Source: Roseomonas aerilata DSM 19363 (GTDB taxonomy: Bacteria; Pseudomonadota; Alphaproteobacteria; Acetobacterales; Acetobacteraceae). From it: DNA of 64,000 nt. The stretch lies in contig NZ_JONP01000014.1 of NCBI RefSeq assembly GCF_000711725.1, positions 1 to 64,000 on the forward strand, in the 5' to 3' direction. The notes beneath the pieces are model-generated. The model made no database searches. It was not told the origin of the DNA and saw nothing but the letters and a program-made list of their open reading frames with translations. How positions within the stretch are numbered: the stretch's first letter is position 1; every line of letters starts with the position of its first letter. Position numbers and translations under genes: made by a program. Of this stretch, positions 40,954 to 50,344 are shown in pieces.

Positions 40954-42180
40954 ATGCCACAACGAGAGATCTCCCGCCGAGCGCTGCTGGCCGCGCCCCT
41001 GCTCGCGGCCCCGCTTGCCGCGCCCGTCCTGCTCGCGCCCCGCCGGGCGCAGGCCCAGCAGGCGGCCGCCCAGCCCCTGATCGTCCGCAAGCAGGTCTTC
41101 GAGGCCGGCGAGTACCGCACCCGCAGCGGGGGCATCGTGCCCAATGCCCGAATCGGCTATCAGACCGCGGGCACCCTCAACGCTGCCGGCGACAACGCCG
41201 TACTCATCACCCACTTCTTCTCGGCAAACAGCCATGCCTTCGGCCGCTTCTCGCCGACGGGCCCTGCCGGGTACTGGGACAACATCGTCGGCCCTGGCAA
41301 GGCGATCGACACGGATCGCTTCTTCGTCGTCTCCTCCGACACGCTGGTGAACCTCAACCTCAACGACGCCGCCACCACCAGCACCGGCCCCGCTACCATC
41401 GATCCCTCCACCGGCCGCCCCTTCGGCATGACCTTCCCGGTGGTTTCCATGCGGGACTTCATCGAGGTGCAGAAGCGCCTGCTCGACAGCCTCGGCGTGA
41501 AGCGCCTCGCTCTCGTCGCTGGCCCCTCCATGGGCGCGCTGCAGGCGATCGAGTGGGCCTGCGCCTATCCCGACATGATCGACCGCGTCATGCCCTCGGT
41601 CGTCACGGGGGAGTTCGATGCCTTCCTCCTCGGCTGGATGGAGATCTGGGAGGTCCCGATCCGCATGGATCCCAACTGGCGTAATGGCGAGTACTACGGC
41701 GCCGGGCGCGAGCCGCCCGTGCGGGGCCTCGCGGAGGCGCTGAAGATCGTCACGCTCCAGGCCCGGGATCGCGGCAGCTTGGCGCAGTTCGGCCGCCGCG
41801 CCGCCGAGGGCCAAGATCCCGCCAAGCGGATCGGCGACAGCTTCGCGGTGGAGCGCTTCCTCGACGAGGCCGCGACCGCCCGCGCCAAGACCGCCGACGC
41901 AAACGCCTTCATCTATCTCACCCGCGCCAACCAGCTCTTCCTGAACGAGTATCAGGACAGCGCCGAGGCCCTCTCCCGAAGCAAGGCGCGCTGGCTCGTC
42001 CTGCCGGCGCCGGGGGACCACATCTTCCCCATCGCCTATGGCCGCGACCTCGGCGAGACGCTCCGCAAGGCGGGCCGGCCCGTGACGGTCTTCGAACTGG
42101 AGGGCGGACTCGGCCACCTTGAGGGCGTCGCGAGCATGAACAAGGCCGAGGGCGCGATCCGCACCTTCCTCGGAACCTGA
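40954..42180 (+). CDS. Exported alpha/beta hydrolase, homoserine O-acetyltransferase (MetX)-like
   Basis: 408 residues. The N terminus ([20 protein letters not shown]) has a twin-arginine pattern SRRALL followed by an Ala/Leu stretch, and the Ala-X-Ala site RAQAQ ends near residue 35, so Tat export is likely. The mature domain resembles MetX: nucleophile Ser in [10 protein letters not shown] near 193, acid Asp in PAPGDHIF near 350 and base His in GGLGHLEG near 390. Homoserine acetylation is cytosolic, so a periplasmic relative probably acts on another ester or acyl group. The substrate is unknown. Confidence 0.87.
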   Translation: MPQREISRRALLAAPLLAAPLAAPVLLAPRRAQAQQAAAQPLIVRKQVFEAGEYRTRSGGIVPNARIGYQTAGTLNAAGDNAVLITHFFSANSHAFGRFSPTGPAGYWDNIVGPGKAIDTDRFFVVSSDTLVNLNLNDAATTSTGPATIDPSTGRPFGMTFPVVSMRDFIEVQKRLLDSLGVKRLALVAGPSMGALQAIEWACAYPDMIDRVMPSVVTGEFDAFLLGWMEIWEVPIRMDPNWRNGEYYGAGREPPVRGLAEALKIVTLQARDRGSLAQFGRRAAEGQDPAKRIGDSFAVERFLDEAATARAKTADANAFIYLTRANQLFLNEYQDSAEALSRSKARWLVLPAPGDHIFPIAYGRDLGETLRKAGRPVTVFELEGGLGHLEGVASMNKAEGAIRTFLGT

Positions 42181-42205
42181 GGCTGATCTAAGGATCGCGC
42201 GGGGT

Positions 42206-42278
42206 GGGCCGGTAGCTCAACGGTTAGAGCTGGCCGCTCATAACGGCTTGGTTGCGGGTTCGATTCCTGCCCGGCCCA
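42206..42278 (+). tRNA. tRNA-Ile2 (anticodon CAU, lysidine-modified)
   Basis: 73 bases. The acceptor stem GGGCCGG pairs with CCGGCCC, discriminator A; D arm GCTC-N8-GAGC; anticodon arm GGCCG-CTCATAA-CGGCT with CAU; T arm GCGGG-TTCGATT-CCTGC. CCA is not encoded. CAU could mean elongator Met, but the short D loop and the CTTGGTTGC variable region look like E. coli ileX, so AUA-reading tRNA-Ile2 modified by TilS is preferred. Sits alone between the MetX-like gene and the AsmA gene. Confidence 0.93.
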
Positions 42279-42284
42279 TCCCCC

Positions 42285-44831
42285 CTACCGCCCGAGCAGC
42301 CCTCGCAGCAGATCTTGGACCCGCGGCTCGCGCGCACGGGGCGTTGGTGCGGCGGGGGCGACGCCCACTGCCGGCGCTTCGCCCCGCGCCACAGCGAGCT
42401 GCGCCGCACAGTCCGGCGCGGCGGCCGCAGCGCCACGCCCGCCGAGCAATCCCTCTGCCAGGGCTCCCAAGGCCGCGGTATCCGCGTCGTCCGAGCGCCG
42501 GGCCAGCCCGCCCAGCACCCCTGCTGCCGCGGCCGCCGCCGCGTTGGGGTCCACCGAGAAGCGCGGCGCCGCGAAGCGGCCGGTCACACCCAGCGGCGTC
42601 GTAACCGAGAGGTCCCCGACTCGCACAACCGGCCGTAGGCGGAAGGCCAGGGTTTCGTCACCGAGGTTGGCTGCGCCCGCCCCGGTGGCACTCGCCACAC
42701 GGGTTTCCAGCAGCAGGGCGCGCGACTGTGCCACCCCAGCGGCAAGGTCGAAGCGCAGCGCGAGGCAGCGTAGCTCGGTCGCGCCCCCCAGTGCCTCTCC
42801 GGGCACCACGCCGCGCAGCGCCGCCGTGGCGCCGGCCAGTAGCCGCTGGTCGATGTGCCCGCCCGTCATCGCCAGGCCGACATGGCCGGAGAGGCTGGCG
42901 GCGAGCGCCCGGGTTCCCGCCCCCTGGCCTGACAGAGAAAGGTCCAGCGCCGCCGGGCCCGACACCGGGGACGAGAGGCCCAGCGCCTGGAGAAGGGGCG
43001 CGGCATCGACGCCGCCCTCACCACTGCGCAGCGCGAGGAAAACGCGCGGCACTGCTCCGTCCGCCTCCAGGGAGAAGCTTCCGGCAACCGGGCCGCCAGG
43101 GGTCTGCGCGGAGAAGCGTTCCCCCACCAGCTTCCGCCCGTTAAGCACCGCGCGCAGGGAGACGTCGCGCCAGTCAGCACCGCCCGACCGAAGTGAGGCG
43201 ACCGTTCCCTCCGCATCGAGGTTGAACGCGGCATCCCGCACGACCGAGAGATCGACCGGCTGATCGGGGATCACCCGCCCGTTCGGCCGCCCCACCGCGG
43301 GAGCGGGGGAGGGCGGTGCAGCCGGAGCGGCCGGTGCGGGGACCGGGTTCGCCGCAGGAGCCGGGGCCGGCGGCTGGAGCCGAAGCGCATCCGCGTCCAC
43401 CCGCTCCATCACTGCGCGCAGCAGCGCGCTCGGCACGGGCCCCGCCCGCCAGCCGAAGCTCGCCCGCCCGGCCACCTCGCGGGAGGCGAGGACGAACTCC
43501 GGGAGGTCCACGCCCTCACCCAGCACATGCGCCCGCCCGTCGAACGCCGCGTCGTGCAGACCCGGCAGCCCGCCGAGGCCGGCGCGCTGCCCCAGAGCGC
43601 GCAGGTCCGGCACTCGCAAGGAGAAGGCCCAGTCCGTCTCTGCCAAGGTGCGCCCCGGCGCGAGCGCCCCGTGGAGGGTCCCAGCCACCCCCTCTCCCTC
43701 AAGGCTGATTGCCAGCGGCCCCGCGCCCTCTGCCAGCACCTGCGCGAGCGTGGGGCCCTGAACGCCGAAGTTCACCGCCAGCCCGCCGCTGCGCAGCGAC
43801 CCACCGAGCGTGACCGGTGCCTCCACCGAGGCCGCCGTGAACTGGAGCGGACCGGCGGTGATCTCCCGGCCTCCGGCGCGCAGCGCCACCTCGTTCAGCG
43901 AGACGTGCAGGGAGCGCAGCCCCGTGCCCGCTTCCGCTTCTGCGACCAGGGAAAGGCCGCGCGCATCCGGCAGCGCCACGCCCGGCAGGGCGGGCGCCAG
44001 CCGCGCTGCCGTATCCGCGGTCGCCGCCACGCGCGCGCGCCAGGCTCCGCGGAAGGGAAGCGGCAGACTGCCGTTCGTCTCCGCGTTCAGGCCTGGCCCG
44101 GAAAGCCCCAGCCGGAACGGCCAGTCCGAGGCGGCATCCCCCAGCAGCGCCGCGAGCGGCCCCGATGTGCCGTTCACCGTCGCCGTGACGCCCCGCGCCA
44201 CCACCTCGCCCTCCGCGAGGATTCCGCCCGCGGAGCCGCGCAGCAGGAGGCGAGGCAACTCCACCACCTCCTCGCGGCCGCCCGCGCGCCAGGTGACCCG
44301 GCCAGCTTCGACCGCGACGGTCGCCACATCCAGGTCCAGGGGGCGCGGCGGGGGTGCCGAAGGGGCCGGCGCAGGGGCCGTTTCTGCCTTCGCGGCCCGC
44401 GCGAACTGCCAGTTGCCGTGCCCCTCCGCATCCACCTCCAGCAGCAGGTCCGCGCCGACGATCGTTAGCCGTCGCACCTCCACCCGGTGCGAGAGGAGCG
44501 GCAGGAGCGCCACTTCCGCCTCGATCCGCCGCGCGTGCAGCATGTCAGGCCGAGAGCCGCCGGGGGCATTCGCCAGGACCGGGCCCTCGAGCGTGATCGC
44601 CGGCACTAGCGAGGCCCGCAGCCCCACAGGTCCGGAGAGGCTGAACTCCCGCCCCGTCGCGCCCCGCACCGCCGCCTCCACCCGCGGGCGGACGGCGTCG
44701 GAATTCAGCAGCAGGAGCAGCGCCCCGTAGCCCGCCAGCGGCAGGGTCAGCAGGACCACGAGCAGCCCGATCAGCCAGGCTCGCATCCGACGGCGTGGGG
44801 CCAGCGGGGCCGATGCGTCGGCGGCCGCCAT
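42285..44831 (-). CDS. AsmA-family envelope protein
   Basis: 848 residues: a cytoplasmic basic start, one transmembrane anchor (about 17-40), then a long periplasmic body with repeated strand-rich segments, typical of AsmA proteins thought to bridge membranes and affect outer-membrane lipid transport. Two Pro/Ala-rich low-complexity linkers occur (about 158-172 and 490-520). The AsmA N-terminal motif SGREFSLSGPVGLR-like (here ATGREFSLSGPVGLRASL) and the C-terminal AsmA_2 region near 560-760 are recognisable. Co-directional with the pseudouridine synthase. Confidence 0.88.
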   Translation of the reverse strand: MAAADASAPLAPRRRMRAWLIGLLVVLLTLPLAGYGALLLLLNSDAVRPRVEAAVRGATGREFSLSGPVGLRASLVPAITLEGPVLANAPGGSRPDMLHARRIEAEVALLPLLSHRVEVRRLTIVGADLLLEVDAEGHGNWQFARAAKAETAPAPAPSAPPPRPLDLDVATVAVEAGRVTWRAGGREEVVELPRLLLRGSAGGILAEGEVVARGVTATVNGTSGPLAALLGDAASDWPFRLGLSGPGLNAETNGSLPLPFRGAWRARVAATADTAARLAPALPGVALPDARGLSLVAEAEAGTGLRSLHVSLNEVALRAGGREITAGPLQFTAASVEAPVTLGGSLRSGGLAVNFGVQGPTLAQVLAEGAGPLAISLEGEGVAGTLHGALAPGRTLAETDWAFSLRVPDLRALGQRAGLGGLPGLHDAAFDGRAHVLGEGVDLPEFVLASREVAGRASFGWRAGPVPSALLRAVMERVDADALRLQPPAPAPAANPVPAPAAPAAPPSPAPAVGRPNGRVIPDQPVDLSVVRDAAFNLDAEGTVASLRSGGADWRDVSLRAVLNGRKLVGERFSAQTPGGPVAGSFSLEADGAVPRVFLALRSGEGGVDAAPLLQALGLSSPVSGPAALDLSLSGQGAGTRALAASLSGHVGLAMTGGHIDQRLLAGATAALRGVVPGEALGGATELRCLALRFDLAAGVAQSRALLLETRVASATGAGAANLGDETLAFRLRPVVRVGDLSVTTPLGVTGRFAAPRFSVDPNAAAAAAAGVLGGLARRSDDADTAALGALAEGLLGGRGAAAAAPDCAAQLAVARGEAPAVGVAPAAPTPRAREPRVQDLLRGLLGR

Positions 44832-44832
44832 C

Positions 44833-45807
44833 TCAGCGCACCCGCTTCGGCGGCGGCGTGCGCGGCCGGTCGAAGCCGAGGAACTCGAAGCTTTCCTTCA
44901 TATGCGGCGGCAGCGGGGCGGAAACCGAGAGCGTGCCGCCCTCGGGATGCGGCAACTCGATCGTCCGCGCGTGCAGGTGCAGCAGGCCCGACATGCCCTC
45001 CAGATGCGCGGCCGCCCCGCCATACTTCCCGTCGCCGAGGATCGGGCATTTCAGCGCGGCTGCCGCATGGACGCGCAGCTGGTGCGTGCGCCCGGTCAGC
45101 GGATTCATCTCCAGCCAGGAGACATGCTTACGGGCGTTGTCCACGACGCGAAAGTCCGTGATGGCGGCGGCGCCGTCCTCTCCCTCCTCGGCCGGCGCCG
45201 TGCGTTCCCCGCGCGGGCCGCCCTGCCGGGCGAGGGGCATGTTGATCCGCCCGGCAAGCGGGTGCGGCCGCCCTACCACCAGCGCCCAGTAGGTTTTGTG
45301 CGCGTCCCGCCCGCGGAAGGCTGCCGCCAGGCGCGACGCCGCCGCCGCGCTGCGAGCCAGCAGCAACACGCCGGAGGTGTCCCGGTCCAGCCGGTGCACG
45401 AGCTTCGGCCGTTCCTCATGCCCGAAGCGCAGCGCATCCAGCATGCCGTCGAGGTGCCGCGTGATGCTCGGGCCGCCCTGCACGGGCAGGCCATGCGGCT
45501 TGTCGAGGGCGATGACGGAATCGTCGCGGTAGATCACCATCCGCTCCAGCATCGCCGCGTCGCGCTCGGACACGGCGGGGCGCGCGGGCTCGGGGGAGGG
45601 GGCCTCGGGCATCGGCGGCACCCGAATTTCCTGCCCTGGCTGCAGGCGCATACCCGTCTCCGCCCGCTTGCCGTCCACCCGTACCTGGCCGGTGCGCAGC
45701 ATTTTCTGCAGTGCGCCCTGGGTGAGGTTGGGGTGGTGGCGACGGAACCAGCGGTCCAGCCGCAGGTCGGCCTCGTCGGGAAGAACGGTGCGAAGGGTGA
45801 TGCTCAT
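44833..45807 (-). CDS. rluC: Ribosomal large-subunit pseudouridine synthase, RluC type
   Basis: Isomerises specific uridines of 23S rRNA. 324 residues: an S4 RNA-binding domain (about 14-70), then the catalytic domain with the HRLDRDTSG motif (catalytic Asp141) and the RTHQLRVHAAAALKCPILGD motif near 245. The basic tail (PPPKRVR) may help RNA contact. E. coli RluC modifies 955, 2504 and 2580; which sites apply here is inferred. RluD-like specificity cannot be excluded. One base separates it from the AsmA start. Confidence 0.9.
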   Translation of the reverse strand: MSITLRTVLPDEADLRLDRWFRRHHPNLTQGALQKMLRTGQVRVDGKRAETGMRLQPGQEIRVPPMPEAPSPEPARPAVSERDAAMLERMVIYRDDSVIALDKPHGLPVQGGPSITRHLDGMLDALRFGHEERPKLVHRLDRDTSGVLLLARSAAAASRLAAAFRGRDAHKTYWALVVGRPHPLAGRINMPLARQGGPRGERTAPAEEGEDGAAAITDFRVVDNARKHVSWLEMNPLTGRTHQLRVHAAAALKCPILGDGKYGGAAAHLEGMSGLLHLHARTIELPHPEGGTLSVSAPLPPHMKESFEFLGFDRPRTPPPKRVR

Positions 45808-45990
45808 GCCCGCCAGCGTTTAGCACCCGGGCGGCCTTCCCATGCACCCCGGTGCTTTGCGGCGCTGGTCAATTCCCGCGGGGCGAGCGGGTCCGTTCCG
45901 CCAGCGGGGTGCCGCTCCAGCCGCACGACGGGGCTTGCACCCCGCCCTGGCCCGTTCTCAAACACTCAAGCGACGACGCGAGGAACGCCC

Positions 45991-46458
45991 ATGACTGTGC
46001 AGGCCCGATCCCCCATCCACCCGGAGGACCTCGCCCTTGTCCGGGACTGGTTCCGCAAGCTGGCCGAGCATGTCCAAGCCGTGGACTTCGCCCCCGCCCG
46101 GCCTCTCTTCGCCGAGGATTTCATCGCCTTCGGCACCTACAGCGATTTCGTCAGCGGCCGCGATCACGCGGAGAACAACCAGTGGCGCAAGGTCTGGCCC
46201 AGCATCGACGGCTTCACCTGGCGCCTCGACGGCGTACAGGCGGTCGTCTCGCCGGATCGCCTCCACGCCACCGGCATGGCGGTGTGGGACTCCACTGGCT
46301 ATCGCGAGGACGGCACGCCCTTTGACCGGCTCGGGCGCGCCACCGTCACCTTCGCGCGCGAGGCGGTGGGCAATCCCTGGGTCGCCACGCACACCCATAT
46401 GTCGCTCTTTCGCGGCACGCCCGACGTGTCGCACGGCCGGAAGCCCTCGCGGAGTTGA
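45991..46458 (+). CDS. NTF2-like (SnoaL/DUF4440-type) protein
   Basis: 155 residues from the ATG at 45991 (AGGAA upstream). Pattern of a cone-shaped NTF2 fold: helix DLALVRDWFRKLAEHVQAVD, then FAEDFIAFGTYSDFVSGRD, and strands around GRATVTFARE and WVATHTHMSLF. Such proteins can be enzymes (isomerases, lyases) or ligand binders; neither can be chosen. Convergent with the methyltransferase gene, one base apart. Confidence 0.8.
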   Translation: MTVQARSPIHPEDLALVRDWFRKLAEHVQAVDFAPARPLFAEDFIAFGTYSDFVSGRDHAENNQWRKVWPSIDGFTWRLDGVQAVVSPDRLHATGMAVWDSTGYREDGTPFDRLGRATVTFAREAVGNPWVATHTHMSLFRGTPDVSHGRKPSRS

Positions 46459-46459
46459 G

Positions 46460-47059
46460 CTAGGCGCGGACGAACCGCAGCATGAGGTTGTTCGCCGGCA
46501 TCTCTCGCAGTTCCGGTGCCCCGAACCCTTCGGACCCGGCCAGTTCGGCCACGGCCTCAAGGTCCCGCACGCCCCAGGCAGGGTTGCGGGAGCGCAGGTT
46601 CGCGTCGAATTCCGCGTTGCTCGGGGCAGTATGAGCCCCGCCCCTCCGGTAGGGACCGTAGAGGATCAGCGGCGCGCCCGCCGACAGTCGCGCCGCCGCG
46701 CCGCGCACCAAGCCTTCCGCCGCCGACCAGGGCGCGATGTGGATCATGTTGATGCAGAGCATGGCATCCACCGCGCCCACCGGCCATTCCGCCGCGGCCG
46801 CGTCCAGCCTCAGGGCGGGCCGGATATTCGCGGCGTCCTCCGCCCAGGCATCGATGCTCGCGAGCAACGCCGGATCGGGGTCGCTCGGCTGGAAAACCAG
46901 CTGCGGCAGTGCCGCCGCGAAATGCGCTGCGTGCTCGCCGGTTCCGCTCGCCACCTCCAGCACCATGCCTTCCGCTGGCAGCCATTCCCGCAGCACCGCC
47001 AGGATCGGCTCCCGGTTCCGCGCCGCCGCCGGTGCGTGCCGGCGCGCATCCCCGCTCAT
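46460..47059 (-). CDS. DUF938-type SAM-dependent methyltransferase
   Basis: 199 residues. Starts SGDARRHAPAAARNREPILA and carries a class I SAM motif GMVLEVASGTGEHAAHFAAA near residues 30-49 and a post-I region FQPSDPDPALL. The C-terminal part MLRFVRA matches DUF938 proteins. The substrate is unknown. Its start overlaps the crcB stop by the ATGA arrangement. Confidence 0.88.
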   Translation of the reverse strand: MSGDARRHAPAAARNREPILAVLREWLPAEGMVLEVASGTGEHAAHFAAALPQLVFQPSDPDPALLASIDAWAEDAANIRPALRLDAAAAEWPVGAVDAMLCINMIHIAPWSAAEGLVRGAAARLSAGAPLILYGPYRRGGAHTAPSNAEFDANLRSRNPAWGVRDLEAVAELAGSEGFGAPELREMPANNLMLRFVRA

Positions 47060-47445
47060 GCAGCGCGCTGCCCGAGCAGCCAGCCGAGGGTGAAGGCTCC
47101 GAGCCCGCCCGCGATCGTCACGCCGAGATAGACCGCTGCCAGGGCAGGGGAGCGCTGGAACAGGGCGCCGGTATCCAGTGAAAAGGCGGAGAAGGTGGTG
47201 AAGCCGCCGAGGATGCCTGTCACCAGGAAAAGCCGCATCTCCGGCGCCAGCGCCGCTCCGCCGGCCACAGCGCCGCCGATGATGCCGATCACCAGGCTGC
47301 CTACCACGTTCACGGTCAGCGTGCCCCAGGGGAATTCCGCGCCGAGATGCCTCAGGGCCAGCACCCCCACGAGGTGCCGCAACACAGACCCGATCGCCCC
47401 CCCCGCCGCCACGCAGAGCACCGGCACGGCCGAGAGCGGGTTCAC
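47056..47445 (-). CDS. crcB: Fluoride channel CrcB/Fluc
   Basis: Small membrane protein that exports fluoride as a dual-topology dimer. 129 residues with four hydrophobic helices, GGAIGSVLRH near 17-26, the pore Asn in VNVVGS near 45 and the phenylalanine-box motif GGFTTFSAFS near 80. A fluoride riboswitch was not recognised upstream. Overlaps rarA and the methyltransferase gene at both ends (ATGA). If haloacetates are degraded by the hydrolase at 20.6 kb, released fluoride would be the ligand of this protein, but they are not adjacent. Confidence 0.95.
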   Translation of the reverse strand: MNPLSAVPVLCVAAGGAIGSVLRHLVGVLALRHLGAEFPWGTLTVNVVGSLVIGIIGGAVAGGAALAPEMRLFLVTGILGGFTTFSAFSLDTGALFQRSPALAAVYLGVTIAGGLGAFTLGWLLGQRAA

Positions 47446-48800
47446 CTATCGCCTCCCTGGATCTCGTCCCGCAGGGCTTCGAGCCGTTCCAGATGCCGCG
47501 CTACTCGCGCCTCCGCCCCGCGCTCGGTCGGGCGGTAGAGCCGCAGCCGCTCCATGCCATCAGGGAAGTAGTTGGCGCCGGAGAATCCCTCCTCCGTGTC
47601 GTGGTCGTAGGCGTAGTCCCGCCCGTAGCCGAGGCTCTTCATCAGCTTCGTCGGCGCATTGAGGATGTTCGCGGGCGGCATCAGGCTTCCCGTCTCGGCA
47701 GCGGCCGCCTGCGCCGCCTTCCAGGCAGCATAAGCGGCGTTGGACTTCGGTGCCGCGGCTAGGTGGAGCACCAGCTGTGCCAGCGCCAGCTCCCCCTCCG
47801 GGCTGCCCAGCCGCTCGTAGCTCTCCCAGGCCGCCAGGGCGAGGGTGAGCGAGGACGGATCTGCCGCTCCCACATCCTCCGAGGCGAAGCGCAGCAAACG
47901 CCGGGCGATGTAGCGCGCGTCCTCGCCCCCCTTGATCATCCGCGCGAACCAGTAGAGCGAGGCATCGGGGTCCGAGCCCCGCAGGGACTTATGAAGGGCC
48001 GAGATGAGGTTGTAGTGCTCCTCCCGGTCCTTGTCGTAGAGCGCGGCCCGGCGTGCGAGCAGCGAGGAGAGCCCCGCCACGTCCAGCGGTTGCGTTCCGG
48101 CGGGCAGTGCCTGCAACTGCTCCGCCATGTTCAGCAGGTAGCGCCCGTCGCCATCCGCCATCGCCCGGAGCGTCGCGCGCGCGGCGTCCTCCAGCGGCAG
48201 AGGGTGCCCGCCCTCCGCCTCCGCGCGCGCAAGCAATAATTCCAGCGCAGCGTCGTCCAGGCGCTTGAGCACCATCACCTGGCAGCGCGACAGCAACGCG
48301 CCGTTGAGCGCGAAGGAGGGATTCTCCGTCGTCGCGCCCACCAGCACGACCGTGCCGTCCTCCACCACCGGCAGGAAGCCATCCTGCTGCGCACGGTTGA
48401 AGCGGTGAATCTCGTCCACGAAGAGAAGCGTCACCTGCCCGTTGGCCCGCCGCATCCGTGCCTCGTCAAAGACGCGCTTGAGGTCGGCCACCCCCGAGAA
48501 GACCGCGGAGATGGAGACGAAGCGCAGCCCTGCCTCCTCGGCCAGCAGCCGGGCGATGGTGGTCTTTCCTACGCCGGGCGGGCCCCAAAGGATTAGAGAG
48601 GCCAGTGCCCCCCTATCCAGCATCCGCCGCAGCGAGCCCTGCTCCCCGAGCAACTGCTCCTGTCCTACCACCTCGGCCAGCGTCCGCGGCCGCAGCCGGT
48701 CCGCCAGGGGGCGCGGCCCGGCGAGCGCCGCGGCCGTGGATTCGGAAGGCGGATCGTCGGCACCGAACAGATCCTGAGAAGCGGGGCGGCGGGGAGGCAT
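47442..48800 (-). CDS. rarA: Replication-associated recombination protein A (RarA/MgsA)
   Basis: AAA+ ATPase acting at stalled forks with SSB. 452 residues from the ATG at 48800; an ATG at 48818 and a longer frame are possible. Seen: DLFG near 10-13 (SSB-like motif), Walker A GPPGVGKT at 73-80, Walker B DEIHRFN, sensor TTENPSF and the tetramerisation/MgsA C-terminal region (SYGRDYAYDHD-type). It starts an apparent operon with crcB and the methyltransferase. Confidence 0.94.
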   Translation of the reverse strand: MPPRRPASQDLFGADDPPSESTAAALAGPRPLADRLRPRTLAEVVGQEQLLGEQGSLRRMLDRGALASLILWGPPGVGKTTIARLLAEEAGLRFVSISAVFSGVADLKRVFDEARMRRANGQVTLLFVDEIHRFNRAQQDGFLPVVEDGTVVLVGATTENPSFALNGALLSRCQVMVLKRLDDAALELLLARAEAEGGHPLPLEDAARATLRAMADGDGRYLLNMAEQLQALPAGTQPLDVAGLSSLLARRAALYDKDREEHYNLISALHKSLRGSDPDASLYWFARMIKGGEDARYIARRLLRFASEDVGAADPSSLTLALAAWESYERLGSPEGELALAQLVLHLAAAPKSNAAYAAWKAAQAAAAETGSLMPPANILNAPTKLMKSLGYGRDYAYDHDTEEGFSGANYFPDGMERLRLYRPTERGAEARVARHLERLEALRDEIQGGDR

Positions 48801-48885
48801 TCCCCGAGGATAGGACATGCGGTGCGGTGCTTCGATGGGCGCGAGCTGCCGATCCGGGCTAGAAACGCGAAACGGAGGAACGATC

Positions 48886-49890
48886 ATGCCCAAGCCGACC
48901 CGTCGCGCCGCGCTTCAGACCTGGGGCGCCGCCATCCTCGCCCTGCCGGCGCTGCATGCCCGCCGGGCCGAGGCCCAGTCTCAGAATGCGGCGCCCTGGC
49001 CGAACCGCCCGATCCGCCTGCTGGCCCCCTATACGCCGGGCGGCGGTGTGGACACGACCGCGCGCCTCCTCGCCACCCCTATGGGCGCGGCGCTAGGCCA
49101 GCCAGTCGTGGTGGAGAACCGCCCCGGCGCCGGCGGCAGTCTCGGCGCCGGTGAGCTGGCGCGCTCTGCCCCGGACGGCAACACCATCATGGTCGATGCC
49201 CTTGCCCATGTGGTGAACCCCTTTGTCCTCCGCGGCCTGCCCTTCGACTACGCCACCGCTTTTGCGCCTATCAGCGAAGTGGTCGTCCTGCCCCAGATCC
49301 TGGTGGTGGACCCGACCAAAGTCCCGGTCCGGACCCTCCCGGAATTCATCGCCTGGGCGAAGAGCCGGCCGAATCTTTCCTTCGGTTCCTCTGGCAACGC
49401 GACGGCAGCCCATCTCGCGGCCGCGCTCTTCCTCCAGCGCGCTGGGCTCGACATCCAGCACATTCCCTACCGCGGCGGCACCGCGGCGCTGCAGGACGTG
49501 ATGGGCGGCAGCACCGTCTTCGTCTTCGGCACCGTCTCCTCCTCCATCCAACTCGTCCGCGACGGGCGGCTGACCGCGCTGGGCGTCACCACCGCTGCCC
49601 GAATCCCGCCGCTGCCGGATGTGCCGACCATCGCGGAGCAGGGCTTCCCCGGCTACGAGCTGAACGAGTGGAACGGCCTCTACGCCCCCGCCCGCACACC
49701 GGGACCGATCATCGCGAAGCTGTTCGAGGCGTCCAAGGCGGCGCTGGCCGACGAGACGGTGAAGCAGCGACTTGAGGCGCTAGGCGCCATCCCTGTCGGC
49801 ACCGATCCCGCGACCTTCGCCGCCTATGTAGCCGCCCAGCGCGCGGCGATGGGCGAGATCGTGCGGAGCGCGAAGATCGAGGCCGGCTGA
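48886..49890 (+). CDS. Bug-family periplasmic solute receptor 3
   Basis: 334 residues. A strong GGAGGAA precedes the ATG at 48886. Signal peptide with a twin-Arg TRRAAL stretch and a cut after AEAQ near residue 30. WPNRPIRLLAPYTPGG, VVVENRPGAGGSLGAG and IPYRGGTAALQDVMGG are the Bug signatures, and the ligand carboxylate loop is intact. Third such receptor in the window; none is next to TctA/TctB. Divergent from rarA. Confidence 0.93.
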   Translation: MPKPTRRAALQTWGAAILALPALHARRAEAQSQNAAPWPNRPIRLLAPYTPGGGVDTTARLLATPMGAALGQPVVVENRPGAGGSLGAGELARSAPDGNTIMVDALAHVVNPFVLRGLPFDYATAFAPISEVVVLPQILVVDPTKVPVRTLPEFIAWAKSRPNLSFGSSGNATAAHLAAALFLQRAGLDIQHIPYRGGTAALQDVMGGSTVFVFGTVSSSIQLVRDGRLTALGVTTAARIPPLPDVPTIAEQGFPGYELNEWNGLYAPARTPGPIIAKLFEASKAALADETVKQRLEALGAIPVGTDPATFAAYVAAQRAAMGEIVRSAKIEAG

Positions 49891-49900
49891 GCGCGCGCCC

Positions 49901-50320
49901 TCAGCGCCGCGGCGGGCCCAGCCGCGGTTCGGCCCGGCGGCCCGCCTCGCGGCCACCCTCCGGCCAAGCGGGCGGCGGTGGGATGGGCGGCGTCATCCGC
50001 GGCGCACGCTCATCCCGGTAGCGCTCCTCCCCCAGCGAGGCCTCGGGCCGCATCATCGGCTCGTCGTAGGCATCTTCTGCCACCACGGCCCGGCGCCGCA
50101 TCCCAGGCTCCGGCAGGCGCATCGCCAGGCTGCGGATCTCCTGCTGCACCTCATCCAATTGGGCCTCGATCGCGTCCAGCCGCGACTTCGTGCCGAAGAC
50201 GCTGAAGGGCATCATCACGAAAGCCAGGACGAAGAGCAGCCCCAGCAAGAGGATGACGAGCCCGCTCCATTCCGGCAGCCCCGGGATCGCCAGCCTCGCG
50301 GCGAGTTCCGAATTCAGCAC
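49901..50320 (-). CDS. Single-pass membrane protein with coiled coil and Pro-rich tail
   Basis: 139 residues: one hydrophobic segment (about 19-41, WSGLVILLLGLLFVLAFVMM), a short coiled coil (SRLDAIEAQLDEVQQEIRSL, about 46-65) and a long tail rich in Arg, Pro and Glu. No family recognised. Located on - between moaA and the convergent Bug gene; the start is supported by the basic/hydrophobic layout only. Confidence 0.6.
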   Translation of the reverse strand: MLNSELAARLAIPGLPEWSGLVILLLGLLFVLAFVMMPFSVFGTKSRLDAIEAQLDEVQQEIRSLAMRLPEPGMRRRAVVAEDAYDEPMMRPEASLGEERYRDERAPRMTPPIPPPPAWPEGGREAGRRAEPRLGPPRR

Positions 50321-50344
50321 GCCGCGTCCCTCCGTCCAATCAGG

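Noticed and set aside
40771-42117. Upstream extension of the ppa reading frame
   Set aside because: It is antisense to the MetX-like gene and its leader and has no similarity to pyrophosphatases; the ATG at 40770 gives the normal length.
42206-42278. Elongator tRNA-Met assignment for the CAU tRNA
   Set aside because: The anticodon allows it, but D-loop length and variable region match the lysidine tRNA-Ile2 pattern better; modification cannot be read from DNA.
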